Shown here one piece after another: positions 48,301 through 59,589 of a stretch of DNA of 60,000 nt (positions are counted from its first letter, which is position 1; every line of letters begins with the position of its first letter). The stretch is from the NCBI GenBank assembly GCA_030141605.1, contig JAQGDQ010000073.1:64001-124000 (forward strand). The letters run 5' to 3'. The stretch is from Tubiluchus corallicola. Lineage: Eukaryota > Priapulida > Priapulimorpha > Priapulimorphida > Tubiluchidae. The position numbers were made by a program, and so were the translations under genes. The notes under the pieces were generated by a model that was given only the letters and a program-made list of their open reading frames with translations, did not search any database and had not been told where the DNA came from.

Positions 48301-51300
48301 CTGTGTTTACATGAGGATCATATAATATTCCATTGTAAGCATAATGTCAGTTGCAGCTGACTCTGTCAGAAAGATTAATGATGGAATTAGCTATATTGTG
48401 CTTTCAAAAGGATATTTTAATGAAAAGAATAATTACTTTGAAATAATGATCCAAAAAAAAACTGGTTGGCCAACTGATACAGCACAGCAGCATGGCTATG
48501 AGGGTTGACATCATCGAATGAGGGATTAACAAAATTCGGGGTGCTGTACCAGCACATGATCAATTTTCATGATGTGGATGTCATAATTTTAAAAAGATAT
48601 ATATGTGCCAGCTCACAAGCAGTGTTGTTGTGGCCATAAAACTTGTTTGCTATAGCCTGATTCTGATTATAGTAGCAAATGTTAGGAAGTAGTATGTACA
48701 GATGTAAAAAGTAATTTGAGATGTCCACTGTCCAGTAACGTCAAAGCTGCAATTTCGAAATACTGTAATGTCTGAAAGGTAGTATGTTACACTTTCATGC
48801 AAAACAATCTAGAAAATAAGATCATAGAACAGTTGTGCAAATTTACTTCTTGCAAGAGGCTATTTTAAATTTTGGATTGCAGTAGTAGCAGTAGAAAGAT
48901 GTTTAAGATTAAAAGATCTATCATTTTTTTAGGTCTTGGGGTCGATTTTGTCTACCTCAGTATACTAGCAGCAACCGGCCAGTATTTCCATAAACGTAGG
49001 AGCATGGCTATGGCTATAGTTATTGGAGGTGCAGGTGCAGGACAGTTAGCATTCCCTCCTCTACTGCAGTTTTTTATCGACCAATACACGTGGCGTGGAT
49101 CAATGTTGATCGCCGGTGCTATAACACTTAATATATGTGTGTGTGGTGCTATGTTACACCCACTATGTGATGTATCTAGCGAATCTGTGATACAATATAA
49201 GACGGAAAATGAGCAGTCCCATGCAAACGAAAAGATGTTACAGAATCACCAGGATGACTACGAAGCCGATAGTGGTATAACCTTAACTGAAGCCAGTGAT
49301 ACAGAAAGTGTGGTGAAAGCAGACTGTTGTGCAGATTTACCAGAAACAGCTTATAAACAAAAATCCCTGACAATTCTAGCAAAACTCTTGCACATCATTG
49401 AGAAAATAGATGGCATAAAGTTGTTCCGCAACTCACTATTTAACAGCCTGGCTGTAAACAGCTTCTTTTTGTATGGCTTAGCATCAGCAGTTCTTATCCT
49501 GTTTGTTGACACAATTACACAGCACGGCATTGCTGCAGAAGAGGCGACTTTCATTCTTTCGATCATGGGAATATGTAATACGGTTGGTCGATTTGTCATA
49601 GCAGTTATAGCAGCAACTGACAGGTTGAATCCGTTAATGCAGTACTATATTTCTTCACTGCTCACTGTAGTCGCTTCAGTACTCATGCCAGCAGGAAGGA
49701 CATATCTCAGTTTCGCTGCCTTTGGCGGAATATTTGGTCTTTCTTATGGGTTAATCTCTGCATTGCTACCAACAGTGGCTACTGACATAGCAAATTATGT
49801 GGCCCCACATTTGGGAATTCATGGTATTGGCGTAGTCTTCTTCGTCTCGGGATTAGGTTCTTTTGCAATGCCAGCCATTGGCGGTAAGTAATAATATTCA
49901 CATATTGTTAAAGAAGTTATAGTGATACCGATTTGGAACACCAAAAAAACTGATGCTCAGTCTTACTTGAAATTAAGATAAGCTGCATGTACATATTATA
50001 ATACACAGAATGGGTTTTCCCTTAGTTAAAATTGTAACAGTAATTAGTCAAATTAATGAAGGCAGGACACAGAATGCTTTTACAAATATTTTAGGCAAAT
50101 GTGATTTGTAAGGCTTTGATCAAAAGACTTTGCCATACCTTTTGTCTAAAGTAGATCTCCCTGGGGAGAGTATCTGGTCAGTAAAATCTCAAGCAGTAAA
50201 ATCTCCATTAGCAGACTTGCCAAACTATGGGATATACGTTTTTTAACCTTAGTCACTCATTCCTATAAGCAGACCAATAAATCAACTAACCTCAAATATT
50301 TTATATCTGGTTAACAGCTTCTGTAAGAACACTGGTGCCGCTAGATAAGCAAAGTTGTAAAAGACTGGGCGAAATGTTATTAATTTTTCATTGATTATGT
50401 GCACTCCATGCTCGTCAAAATTTCTGTTGTTTTGTTTCCATGTCTCATGCAATCACTTATTTCTTTTTTTACCTCTTGGCAGTTCCACCTTATAAATTTC
50501 TGCACTCTTGTTCTGGGTAGGAAACCAACCAACCAAATATTTATAATCTCCTTTATGGAAAAAACTGGTATTCTCAGCTACGTTATTATATATGATATTT
50601 TGTTTTCTTCCAGGCTGCCTTTTTGATATCACTGGCAGCTATTATGCTACTTACATCTCTGGAAGTGTGATCACTTTTGTTACCATTGCTTTGGTATGCA
50701 TCGTTGAGAGATGCAAGAAACAATCTGACGAAGATGAACCGTACATCGAAGAAGTTTTTGCTAGTCAAATAAAAACTGACAATGTCAAAGACTGGGATAC
50801 AGGGGATTACTTTTCAAGTAACGGCAGCATTGGCAGACTTGATTACGAGTCAGATATAATTATAAATTATTTGCCTTATGAACCAGTAGTCCGCTCAAGA
50901 AGTGGAACACAATATGAAGATGTTATTCGCTCACGTAGTGGCACCACTGTCCTACGAGATCCACGGGTTGCACACTTAATAGGACACGAATTGGCAAGCG
51001 CTAAATCGAAGGTTTCAGTAGCAAGCAGTTATGAAACGTTAGTGTTTCCTCATCGCAAACATTTGCACAATGTGCATTCTAGGCAATTACAGTCTCAACA
51101 TCTCAATTCAGTGAATAGACTACACCATTCACAGCAAGACAGCAACACAAGCAGGTCAAACTCCAGACTTAGGTTACATGCTAACGTGCCTCATGCTAGA
51201 CTTACTCGACAACAACATTGCAAAAATCCCGCCATTCCTAGGTACTTACTAGATGACAAAATGGGTGGGTCGCATCCGGAAGACCTTCATCGCAGACCTT

Positions 51301-51752
51301 GCCAAGCTCACTGTAAACAGCAACACCTAACACCACCTGGGCATGTGCAACGACTGGGTTGCTCCCACCCTGAAAATCTCCACACACAATTGCCAGCACC
51401 GGCAGTACGCCGAAGAATGGATGAACACACAGACAGACACAGTGAGACTTACCATCCTGCTTCAATGCAACATCAACTGGTAGCTCCTCAATGTCAGCAA
51501 AACTCAGGGCTCGGAAGCCATGTTGGCAGAACTGAACTAGACGAAACTTCCCGAATGCGATCATTTTCTGCTGCAAGTTATCCCAGACCCTTCATACAAA
51601 ACCCAGGACATGAAACCCCAGTTTATATGAGTGGATCGATTGCTGAAATCCAGGATTCCCGTCTGCGGTCTTTTTCTACAACTGAATGCCCAGAAGATGT
51701 ACAGTATGACTGTTCAAAAGATAGTGAAACTAATAAAATTGAGAGGCAGTAA
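43285..51752 (+). CDS. SLC16-family (monocarboxylate transporter-like) MFS transporter, five exons, 816 aa
   Basis: This is a major-facilitator protein of the SLC16 family, which moves monocarboxylates or related small solutes across membranes; the substrate here is unknown. Exons 43285-43385, 45560-45675, 47809-47952, 48933-49883 and 50614-51752 join in phase with GT-AG introns into 816 codons. TM1 carries the family signature as DRGWAW (residues 15-20), with Arg in place of the usual Gly. The second signature is YFHKRRSMAMAIVIGGAG (138-155) in TM5. WRG at 175-177 and ICVCGAMLHP at 188-197 also fit. Residues 198-285 form a large hydrophilic loop between the two six-helix halves. TM12 ends near ERCKK (469-473). 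About 343 cytoplasmic residues follow, rich in His, Gln, Ser and Arg, much longer than in most SLC16 members. They hold four RxRxxS/T motifs. The exact paralogue is not assignable by eye. Confidence 0.93.
44641..44851. repeat. Imperfect foldback element, arms about 93 bp, in SLC16 intron 1
   Basis: 44641-44734 pairs with 44760-44851 at roughly 80 percent identity (arms share AGTCTCAAAAA, TTATTTTTCACAG and ATCTACTTGTATGGC). In the centre, 44750-44769 is a perfect 20-bp palindrome (CTTGAAAGAC then its complement). It has the structure of a foldback or MITE-like element; no target-site duplication was identified. Confidence 0.85.
45270..45357. repeat. (GA)n microsatellite, about 88 bp
   Basis: Uninterrupted GA dinucleotides in SLC16 intron 1, ending about 200 bp before exon 2. 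Frames reading Leu-Ser repeats on the minus strand are artefacts. Confidence 0.97.
45560..45675 (+). CDS. SLC16-like exon 2
   Basis: Acceptor TTTTGCAG, donor GTAAGT. Encodes SGLCYSFGVYTVALVEG, completing TM1, and the start of TM2 (LLGSFPPSLMCLC). Confidence 0.92.
45985..46330 (-). repeat. Possible non-LTR or SINE 3' end, minus strand, in SLC16 intron 2
   Basis: The minus strand ends in ATGTAAAAAATAAATTTCTA followed by TCTATC. That is an AATAAA followed by a short tetranucleotide tail, as seen at 3' ends of CR1/L2-type elements. No coding signature is attached. Confidence 0.25.
47809..47952 (+). CDS. SLC16-like exon 3
   Basis: Acceptor AATTACAG, donor GTGAGT, phase 1 to 1. Encodes PLASILCQKVGVRMATIIGS and LFMAVGYSLSYFA, i.e. 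TM2 end, the loop with the MFS-type basic residues, and TM3-TM4. Confidence 0.94.
48933..49883 (+). CDS. SLC16-like exon 4
   Basis: Acceptor TTTTTTAG, donor GTAAGT, phase 1 to 1. The 951-base exon encodes TM4-TM11, including YFHKRRSMA and the acidic central loop. The ATG-led frame extending upstream to 48872 is intron sequence read through. Confidence 0.95.
50614..51752 (+). CDS. SLC16-like exon 5 (TM12 and long tail)
   Basis: Acceptor TTCTTCCAG. Encodes GCLFDITGSYYATYISG (TM12), then the hydrophilic tail to a TAA at 51750-51752. The tail has paired repeats: RSRSGT twice, SHPEDLH/SHPENLH, and RMRSFS/RLRSFS. Confidence 0.94.
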
Positions 51753-52990
51753 TCTAATGAGTAATTTTTTATATTGCTTACACTTGTACTTGCTTACATA
51801 ATACTTACTATAAGTGGCTTGCTTTATTAATCCTGAATTTCAAGTTTTCCAAGTAATATATGTGCACATTAATTATGTACACTCTTTACCTATGTTCCTT
51901 AAATGTGGATGTGAAGTATTAGTATTAGTTGTATAATTTTGCACGTCTGGACTAAATTTTCGTACATATAAGCATAAAGAGCACTACATGCAAAGGGATT
52001 AGTTATGTTGTACTATATTAAAAACGAGTTATTAGGTTGTTCAACTTGCACAATAGGTAATGCTCTTTGAGCACTCTGACTTAAATGCATTTATTTTTAT
52101 CCAAAACATTCTCGTTTTTGCTACCCTTTGAATATTTATTCTAGTCTAGATTGCAATTTCTTATTTTTCATGTATACTCATACGAATTTGAACCACTTTG
52201 ATTAAACCGAGTATGGAAACATGACTTAGCTAGAACTGTGTGTGTTTATAAGTGATCCGGTTATACTATTATGATAGTGTAAAAATGATGAGGAAATTGT
52301 CTTGACGTCTTGGTTTGAGTGAGTATTGCTATAGCAGTGTTTCGAAGGTATTAGTGATTACTTAATTTTGCTTGTCTAAAACTCTATGTTGCACTTACAA
52401 TCTTGTGCGTTTGTCCACAGAATGAACAGTGATTGTGTAACTATGAGATATACAGATTTGTATAATGTATGCCATAACTACTATGGCATATAGAAAATTA
52501 AACTATTGTTTTTATTACATATGTATGGTTTAGGCCTATGCATTTAACCGTGTTTTTGTGAAATGTCATTTCTGTTTTGATATGTATGAAGTGCACTTCT
52601 ACTATGTGATGTAATAATGTTATAGGTGTATGTAATTTGCATGAAATTTTGATACACCAGCTTAAGGCGATTTCAATATTAATTGCCTGTAAAGCTAGAA
52701 AAAAACTAGATACGAATTGTAAATTCAAGTAGATGAATTGTGTTGTAGCAAAATATTTTATTCATGTGTGAAGGAGTGTGACAGATAGATAGATTTAAGC
52801 AAGTGTGAACTAATAGAATTTTTACGTATGAAATCAGTTTAAAATCGAAAGTTTTTTATCAATAATCTTTTTCGGTAATGTAGTGTAAAATTATTTCTTG
52901 TGTATAATAGAGTGCTTATTTTTTGTTGCCGTGGGAATGCCTCACCATTGTTGTGCAATAAATTTTATTTTTTAACAATAAATTTTTTAA
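51753..52990 (+). other. 3' UTR of the SLC16-like gene
   Basis: A 1.2-kb AT-rich stretch between the stop codon and two polyadenylation signals, without long frames. Confidence 0.55.
52957..52982 (+). terminator. Paired polyadenylation signals of the SLC16-like gene
   Basis: AATAAA occurs at 52957-52962 and again at 52977-52982, followed by a T-rich stretch. They are the first strong signals after the stop that occur as a pair. Confidence 0.5.
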
Positions 52991-52999
52991 ATCGGGACC

Positions 53000-55884
53000 T
53001 AAATAGTATATGATAGATGATTGAAAGTATGATAGCCTATTTGTTCATATAATGGGTCTGCATCTGTCTGTCTTTTTATCAATCGATAACTTACAAAGGG
53101 CAGTGGCAACAAACTTGGACAAGTTCCTTGGCCATAAGCCTGCCTTTCCTGGCAGAAATGGGTGTATCTTACAAGGTGAGTTCACAGAATTAGTGAGGTT
53201 AAAATTGGACTCTTTGTATACAAGGTGAATTGTGTATTATATCAAACAAAAATCTATGAAAAGAGGAGTTTAAATGTAATCATTGGTCATTTCATGATCA
53301 TCGAAAGAAAAACTTCTTTAAGCTGGTAATTTGTTAACAATTTTCACCTTAAAGTACTTTACATCTGACACACAAATAGAAATTACAGGTTTTTGATAAA
53401 GGTCTCAGGCTTGCAAATGAAATTGGTGAAGTTAAAATGGCTTGCAATGTCAATGTGTCATATGAAAACCTGTGACAGTTCAAAGAACTGTAGTGTCTCA
53501 GGGAACAAAAGGACAGAGGTCAAACATTATGCTTTATTTATACAGTATCCCCAATGCAGAAGTGGAAATCCGACCAGAGATGACTTCTAGTTTTCAGTGT
53601 GCACTAGTACTTGAGTGCAGAGTATAGGCCAGAATGTTGCCAAGCTGCAATCTGCTTGTGCACAAATGTACAAGCTTTTACAAAGCATCATCCATTAAGT
53701 GTGGTGGAAGCAATCAGATACAGTAACTGTTCAAACACCCAATGTAAACATAATTTGAAAATTACAGAAAATATGTTATTTTTATTCTAATAACGTAATA
53801 TAGGTTCAAAGTTTGACAGCATGTTATTATAAGACAAGAAATTATTATAACACCACAATGGGTGTTTACTGCAATTTGAGACAACAAGTTGACCTGCATA
53901 ACCCAAACGAGGTAAACTTACCTGGCCTGTATTTTTAAACATTCATAATCTCTGCTTTAAAAATTCTTGTCGTCATAGTTTAACTTATCCAATAGTTACG
54001 TTTGCATTGTTTGCTTGATAACAAAGTAAAATAGACAATATACACATAGACTGCAAAACATAAATTTTGTCCAAAGAATTGACTAAGATGATTTTGACTG
54101 ATTGATGTAATGTCTAACATGCAAGCTCAGCAAAACAAATACCACAGCAAACCTTATATGTTGTTAAAGTCAAAATGGTGGGATCTTTCAAAATTTTTTA
54201 AAATGCCTGTCTAGTGATCAGAGGAAGTTGCATTGTTGCAGTTAATAGAACTACTGGATGTTAATGATCGAAACATCAAATTAAATGATTTTGATAAAGG
54301 CAAATCTGATTTTGACCTCAAAGATGCACTGCAGTGACTCATACCCTTTTATTTGTACATTTAATTTAATATCAAACAAATAATTAGATCTGCATACCTG
54401 TAACACACTTGAAAATGCCCACAATATGTAACAAGGTATATTATATTTCAATATTTAGCTATCAATGTAAAATGATTTTCTCACAGACTGGTTGCCAAGA
54501 TAAGTTTTAACCTTAGCAATGGTACTGATAGCAAGGTTTGATTGTTTACCTTAGCAACGGTACCGATAACTAGATTAGATTGGAAAATGTTTGAGCAAAA
54601 CTTAGCTGTTATGATTATATAATCATGAAACTTGTTTAAACGTTTATGAACAGTTCAAATTACATGGGTGTTAATAATGCTATAAAGCTGATATCTTCAT
54701 ACAGTAAAATAAACAATAGCATAAAGACAGAACGCATCTACTGTTAACTTGAGTGAGACTATAAAATACACACAAGCACCATACAAAAATAGATTACAAT
54801 AATTATCTACATATGCCACCCAACAATTTAGTTTTTCCTTTCTACCTTTTTACCACAGAATCTCAATATTCAGATCATAAAAATACATTTAGCTGCCAAT
54901 AACAAAAACACACTGTATAAAATTGATTTCCTCCTCCCGGACACATCATGATCTGTTAATATCACAACATTGCAATTTCCATGGCACAGGCAAGGAATGC
55001 CAAGGATTGTGTTTTTTCTAGATATACTACATATAATATAGTTTTTCTACTGAAAGTAAGTAGGTCCCCACAAATAGTCATCTCAGAAGTTCTGAGATGT
55101 GCTGATATATAAACAAGAACATCTGTAGTAAGAAGGAGTTTATGTGACAAACTCTACCATACTAGTCTATTTCCATAAATTTGTCCACCTGGTCATGCAG
55201 AAAGATAAACTATATACACCATGCAAATAGCAAGATTTATTTTGAATGTATCAAAGCAATTTTTCTTTCCTGATTTCTTTGTCCAATGTTCGAGGGATCT
55301 AACTCAAAATTTCCCACTTTACCAGTATTGCAGTTTTAATTTAATATTTATAAACAATTCATCTTACACAAATTCAGCTGAAAAGGTAATTCAAACAACT
55401 GACTTTTCATAAGACCCTCAATAACTTTCCAGTCAAAGAAATGAAAGAGTTAACAGGTAGACTTCTCCTTTTAAAGTTTTTATAACTTGAATTATATGAT
55501 AAGTGTAAATAAAACGGACCTGCATACATTATTGCAAAAATTAGCACGGTACATTTTGGAGTTAGCTTGGAGAAAAAGAAACAGTTTCATTATTAAAGTT
55601 TCTATAACTTGTCGTGATTCCAAATACTATCAGATATAAATGCTGATGGTCCTTTTACATGAGCATTCAGAAGAGTGGTTTGCCAAATTTCGTTATGAAT
55701 GAAGCTGGCGGGGGGTCTGTCACCTAGGGCGATTGAGCATTTCAAAAAGAAGTTTACTAAATTTCATTAGGACAAAACTAAAATAAAACATGGTGTTTTG
55801 TTATTCTATAAAATAACTAACATTACTCAAACACCATAAGTTCCTGGAAATCAAACAGAAATATAACTCATTTCATAATTTCCA
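53000..55884. other. Intergenic between the convergent SLC16-like and ALG10 genes
   Basis: No gene is supported; the small frames at 53393-53590, 54962-55150 and 55221-55412 are unrecognised. The 3' UTR of ALG10 occupies the right part. Minus-strand AATAAA/ATTAAA-type signals lie only at about 55337 and 55236, so its end is uncertain. Confidence 0.4.
54508..54584. repeat. Tandem duplication of about 37 bp
   Basis: ACCTTAGCAATGGTACTGAT, then AGCAAGGTTTGATTG, near 54511 is repeated near 54549 as ACCTTAGCAACGGTACCGAT and following bases. Confidence 0.65.
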
Positions 55885-56949
55885 CTACCACATAAACCGT
55901 TGTACTCCGCTAATACCCTCCACCTCAAATGGTTTCTCTAAGAACATCCTGAGAGTAAAAAAATTAACAACAAAATATGTCACAAACTCTACACAAAGTT
56001 TAATGGCACTGAAAGAGCGGGAATGCAGACGGAAAAAGAGATACGGAATAACAAAATAACGCATTTCCAAGAGATGGTGTGGTACAGACGACAACAGACA
56101 AGTCATAACAAACAACAGTTTCCAAGGCAACGTTTGATGATGTAAGCGCATGTAGCATGTCCACAAGGAAAAGACATAAGCAGGAATGAGGAAATACTTG
56201 ATTAATTCATGTCGCTGAAACACTCTTTGCCATAGGTAGAATGTATAATGGCGGTTATCGGAGAGTGTATAAGGATGAACATAGGTGCAGAAATAGATGG
56301 CTGGCACCATCAGGCATCCAAATACAACAAAGACAAGCATATGCTTTTTTAATAGGTGCAAAAAGTGAGCTATGGTATGGTAGGACATTGTGTACGGAAA
56401 TGCAAAAAGTGTCATGAAAGCAAGAAGATAGAAAAATTGTGGCATGTGAAAAACTGGGACATGGGATGTTTTGTCTCCCAAAGCTAAACCTTCGTTTACA
56501 ATAACAAAAGCAACAAATCCACCTAATACTAACATGTATGGCCAACCTACATATAACATCTGACTAACAATACCACAAAATCCTTTTTTTGGATTTGACA
56601 GTGTATTTCTAATGGCTGAGTCTAGCTCGTTAAAAAACTCTTTTTCATTTAATTGTTTACCATTATCCTTGTCCATACTCGTTGAACATTGCATGTAACT
56701 CAGCGCTTGATGTATGGTGGCAGTACCAGCTGTAAACAGAACCCAGGTGATGCTGGTCTGTCTCATCAAAATAGCAAAGCTTCCCATGACGGCTGCCATA
56801 AAGTTGTTATTGTACAAACTCAGCAGGTACATTAGGAGAATGAAATAGGTCGCACTGGCATCAGTGTAGTACAAAAACGAGAAAAAGTACAGCGTGGGAA
56901 AAATGGCTAAGTTAAGTGCCAATAGAAGACCCTTGATGGTTGAAAAATC
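55885..56949 (-). CDS. ALG10: ALG10 exon 3 (terminal)
   Basis: Acceptor ATACTTTACAG. 354 codons plus stop, holding most of the membrane segments and the conserved C-terminus. The ATG-led frame up to 56991 reads into the intron. Confidence 0.96.
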   Translation of the reverse strand, partial: DFSTIKGLLLALNLAIFPTLYFFSFLYYTDASATYFILLMYLLSLYNNNFMAAVMGSFAILMRQTSITWVLFTAGTATIHQALSYMQCSTSMDKDNGKQLNEKEFFNELDSAIRNTLSNPKKGFCGIVSQMLYVGWPYMLVLGGFVAFVIVNEGLALGDKTSHVPVFHMPQFFYLLAFMTLFAFPYTMSYHTIAHFLHLLKKHMLVFVVFGCLMVPAIYFCTYVHPYTLSDNRHYTFYLWQRVFQRHELIKYFLIPAYVFSLWTCYMRLHHQTLPWKLLFVMTCLLSSVPHHLLEMRYFVIPYLFFRLHSRSFSAIKLCVEFVTYFVVNFFTLRMFLEKPFEVEGISGVQRFMW

Positions 56950-59548
56950 CTGTAAAGTATAAAAAATGTTTAACTGCTGTCTCAGTGTCATCAGTCGGAT
57001 GGAAGCAATGTAAGAAAGGAGATTTATAATGTCAGTTCTTGACTTCTTGCCCTTTAAACATCCACAAAAAAGAATTCAACTGAAGACACAAAGTCAACAA
57101 GTAGGTGGCAACACTACTGTGTGTCTAATAAGTTGAATTTATGGTTTCATTGTACAAAATCTGAATCACCTACATTTTTATCCTCTCGACAGATATTTTG
57201 TGTTATAAATATTGTTTGTTAACTAATACAACTTATTAACTTTGTATGAATTTTTTATTTAACGATTTTCTATAACTTGCATACTACTACGATGCAAGGT
57301 CATATAAGAGGATAAAAAACTGAAGAGATTAGCCAAAATTGTTACTTGCCCTGGATTTTGAATGCAGTTTCCAGACGATACAGCACAGCAGGTACAGGTT
57401 ACCAACAGCAAACAGCACATTGCACAGTCGAAGCCACAATGGTGAACAGAACTCCATGTCTTCAGATTTGAAGAAGTATGCCATTGGCTTCATCAGACCA
57501 ACAGACACAAGATACAATCCCGGAGGTGTTGTTATCATAGGGTCCCACTGAAAATAAAAACTACTATTCCATTATTACCATCAACATTGTCCATATCACT
57601 ACTGCTAGTGTTACTGTTACTCAGTTTGGTATTTTGCAGTCAAGGCAGTCAAAGATCTAGCACTTAATGGCAAGGCCAAACTTAATATAGATTCTAGATA
57701 GGTATGACAGGACTGCAATCTATCTTACTGCCAAGGAAAATCCTCTAAGATGAGAGAAAGAACTGGATTAAAAACATCCTCCTTCAAAGGCATAAATAGC
57801 TGGGGAAGGGACTGCATACAGCTGTTTTCTAGGCAGTAACTGATCTATTTACTAACATGGCTTGGTGTTGCTTAACTAGTTGCTAATACTAATGAATTCC
57901 TTGCTGCTACTATTGCCACTGCTACTACTATTTCGTACAATTTACTACAAGAAGATTTGTATAATTACTGTTAAACGCAAAAACATAAATACACACGGAT
58001 GCCCAGATAGGGGTTTATAAGGTCTGCTTCCTCTCAAAGGTATACGAAAAAAACATAAACAGGCATATGGGGCATAGGAAACAGGACAATTAACAGTGCA
58101 AATATGTCTTTAAAATGGTTCACTAAGCTCACTCGTTACAATAAATTTGAATAAACCTCAACGTTATATTAAAATAACAACACTGTTTAAGCCAAATAGG
58201 AATAGTCCAGTACAACTAGGAAAAGCTAAAGTGCTCAAACTACATATGCATATATTTGCCAACACAATATTTCACGTTAAATATCACATGACATTTGCAC
58301 TATGTATACATTCATGACCTTACATAATTACTTAACGTACATTACGTTACATAACATTTTACGCTTGCTATTTTAGATATATAAATTTTTATATTATATT
58401 AGATATTGGATTTTAGACAGCTTTGGGATGAATGTGAGTTCAGATGTATAGGGGCCTGCAAATAGTCATTTAAATAATAGCTTGGTTGCGATATCCCACA
58501 ACTACATAATTTCAACCATTTTAACTAGATCAGGGAAGGAGGTAGATAAAAGTAGAGTTTGTGTAATTATTGTCAGATGCATATGTTGGAATTTGAAGCC
58601 TGTTATAGTGATATTCCTCTAGTTTCGTTTTGAAATGGGAAGATGTTTCATTTCATACATAGAGTTATTTCCAAATTTATTGTTCACTCTAATTTGCTTT
58701 AAATTGTGTGTTCCATTGCTTAAAGCGGTATCAGAAATGAATGATAATGAGTTGTTTTAGTTTATTGGAACGTGAAATGAAGTCACATTACAAAAATGTC
58801 TTCTTCTTCTTCGTGATAATGCGTTAACTTCATCAAATTGAAGGCTACACATAGCAGTGCTCTCAGCTTGTGAATGTCGTGCTAGCGAGAAACTTTAACC
58901 AGTGCAAATAAAAATAGTTTACAGTGAAGGCAGTAATGTCCCCAATCTCCGCAAGGTAGGGACGCCACACCCTACACCGCATTCAACAGGCGGTGGAGTA
59001 CCTTAATCCTATGTGAAACGAAATCTCGGTACAACAGTTTAAGCTTCACACCAGTAACTAGCAACTTGTCAATACAGCTACTACTTCACGAGTTATCTAA
59101 GAACAGCACCAAATTAGATATTAAGATGTTAAAGACCATAAGGTATTTTAAATAAATACGGCAAACGTGTATGACAATTCTGTGACACATCATGCAACAA
59201 AAACCAAAAAAGTTATAAATAAAATAATATAAATATTCACCGGCGATGTAACTCAAAGGTAGCGCATAAGTGAGTCTTAAAGAACTTTATTCATTGGTAC
59301 CTATCTATATTATTAAACAATACTTAATAATAATAGTAATACTATATTGTTTATAGGTTCAGGTGCTTTACCGACGAGAAGTTTCCCTCACAGTAAGCTT
59401 GAGCTTGTGGTATATGAAAAATTTCATCCATATACGGCTCTGGTTGCTCTTGACTTATTTTAGTTAAAATAGTTACAGTTAGGCCAAAGAAAAGACCACA
59501 TATTTCCAAAAAAAATAAAGCGGCACCACTCATCACGGAAGACGACAT
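55885..59548 (-). CDS. ALG10: ALG10, dolichyl-P-Glc:Glc2Man9GlcNAc2-PP-dolichol alpha-1,2-glucosyltransferase
   Basis: ALG10 (family GT59) adds the third, terminal glucose to the lipid-linked oligosaccharide in the ER lumen, the mark needed for efficient oligosaccharyl transfer. Three exons (59548-59372, 57547-57350, 56949-55885) join in phase 0 at both junctions to give 479 residues, close to the human length (about 473). Exon 1 has an N-terminal membrane segment and the hallmark EPYMDEIFHIPQAQAYCEG. The junction regenerates WDPMITTPPGLYLVS. Later blocks FPTLYFFSFLYYT, DNRHYTFYLWQRVFQRHE and LLEMRYFVIPY are characteristic, and the protein ends QRFMW as in other ALG10 proteins. Many hydrophobic segments indicate a polytopic ER membrane protein. 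I take ATG 59548 as start; the TTG-led extension upstream is not used, and ATG 59533 is an alternative. Intron 2 appears to be GC-AG. Confidence 0.97.
56950..57349 (-). other. Candidate GC-AG intron of ALG10
   Basis: A 400-base intron with the donor AGG|GCAAGT, the strong context typical of GC donors, and a normal TTTACAG acceptor. Confidence 0.75.
57350..57547 (-). CDS. ALG10: ALG10 exon 2
   Basis: 66 codons between acceptor ATTTTCAG and an AGG|GCAAGT junction. Starts WDPMITTPPGLYLVS and ends KLHSKSR. Using GC as donor keeps phase 0 and gives a gap-free match to vertebrate ALG10 across the junction. The nearby GTAACA would leave a frameshift. Confidence 0.9.
57551..59370. other. ALG10 intron 1
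   Basis: About 1.8 kb without coding signal. Near 59238-59270 GGCGATGTAACTCAAAGGTA, then GCGCATAAG, resembles the 5' half of a tRNA (D-arm with A-box) and may be a SINE head. No full cloverleaf follows. Confidence 0.5.
59372..59548 (-). CDS. ALG10: ALG10 exon 1
   Basis: 59 codons, from ATG to YCEGNFSS, with donor GTAAAG at 59371-59366 in phase 0. Contains TM1 and the EPYMDEIFH motif with conserved acidic residues thought to be catalytic in this glycosyltransferase superfamily. Confidence 0.93.
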
Positions 59549-59589
59549 CTTGAAAGTCGACAAGCGGAAACTTTTCAGATATATTGTTT

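Noticed and set aside
48872-48932. ATG-led start of the SLC16 exon 4 frame
   Set aside because: It lies upstream of a clear acceptor at 48932. The joined exon 1-3 sequence supplies TM1-TM4, so this is intron read-through.
50592-50613. ATG-led start of the SLC16 exon 5 frame
   Set aside because: Sequence before the acceptor TTCTTCCAG is intron; phase and protein similarity require the exon 4 junction.
51238-51576. 112-codon minus-strand frame opposite the SLC16 tail
   Set aside because: It is antisense to a coding exon, has no splice or family support, and the sense frame is the real one.
56255-56545. 96-codon minus-strand frame within ALG10 exon 3
   Set aside because: It is an alternative-frame shadow of the conserved ALG10 coding sequence.
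59549-59563. N-terminal extension of ALG10 beginning at TTG
   Set aside because: It is not an ATG; the ATG at 59548 gives a length close to other ALG10 proteins.
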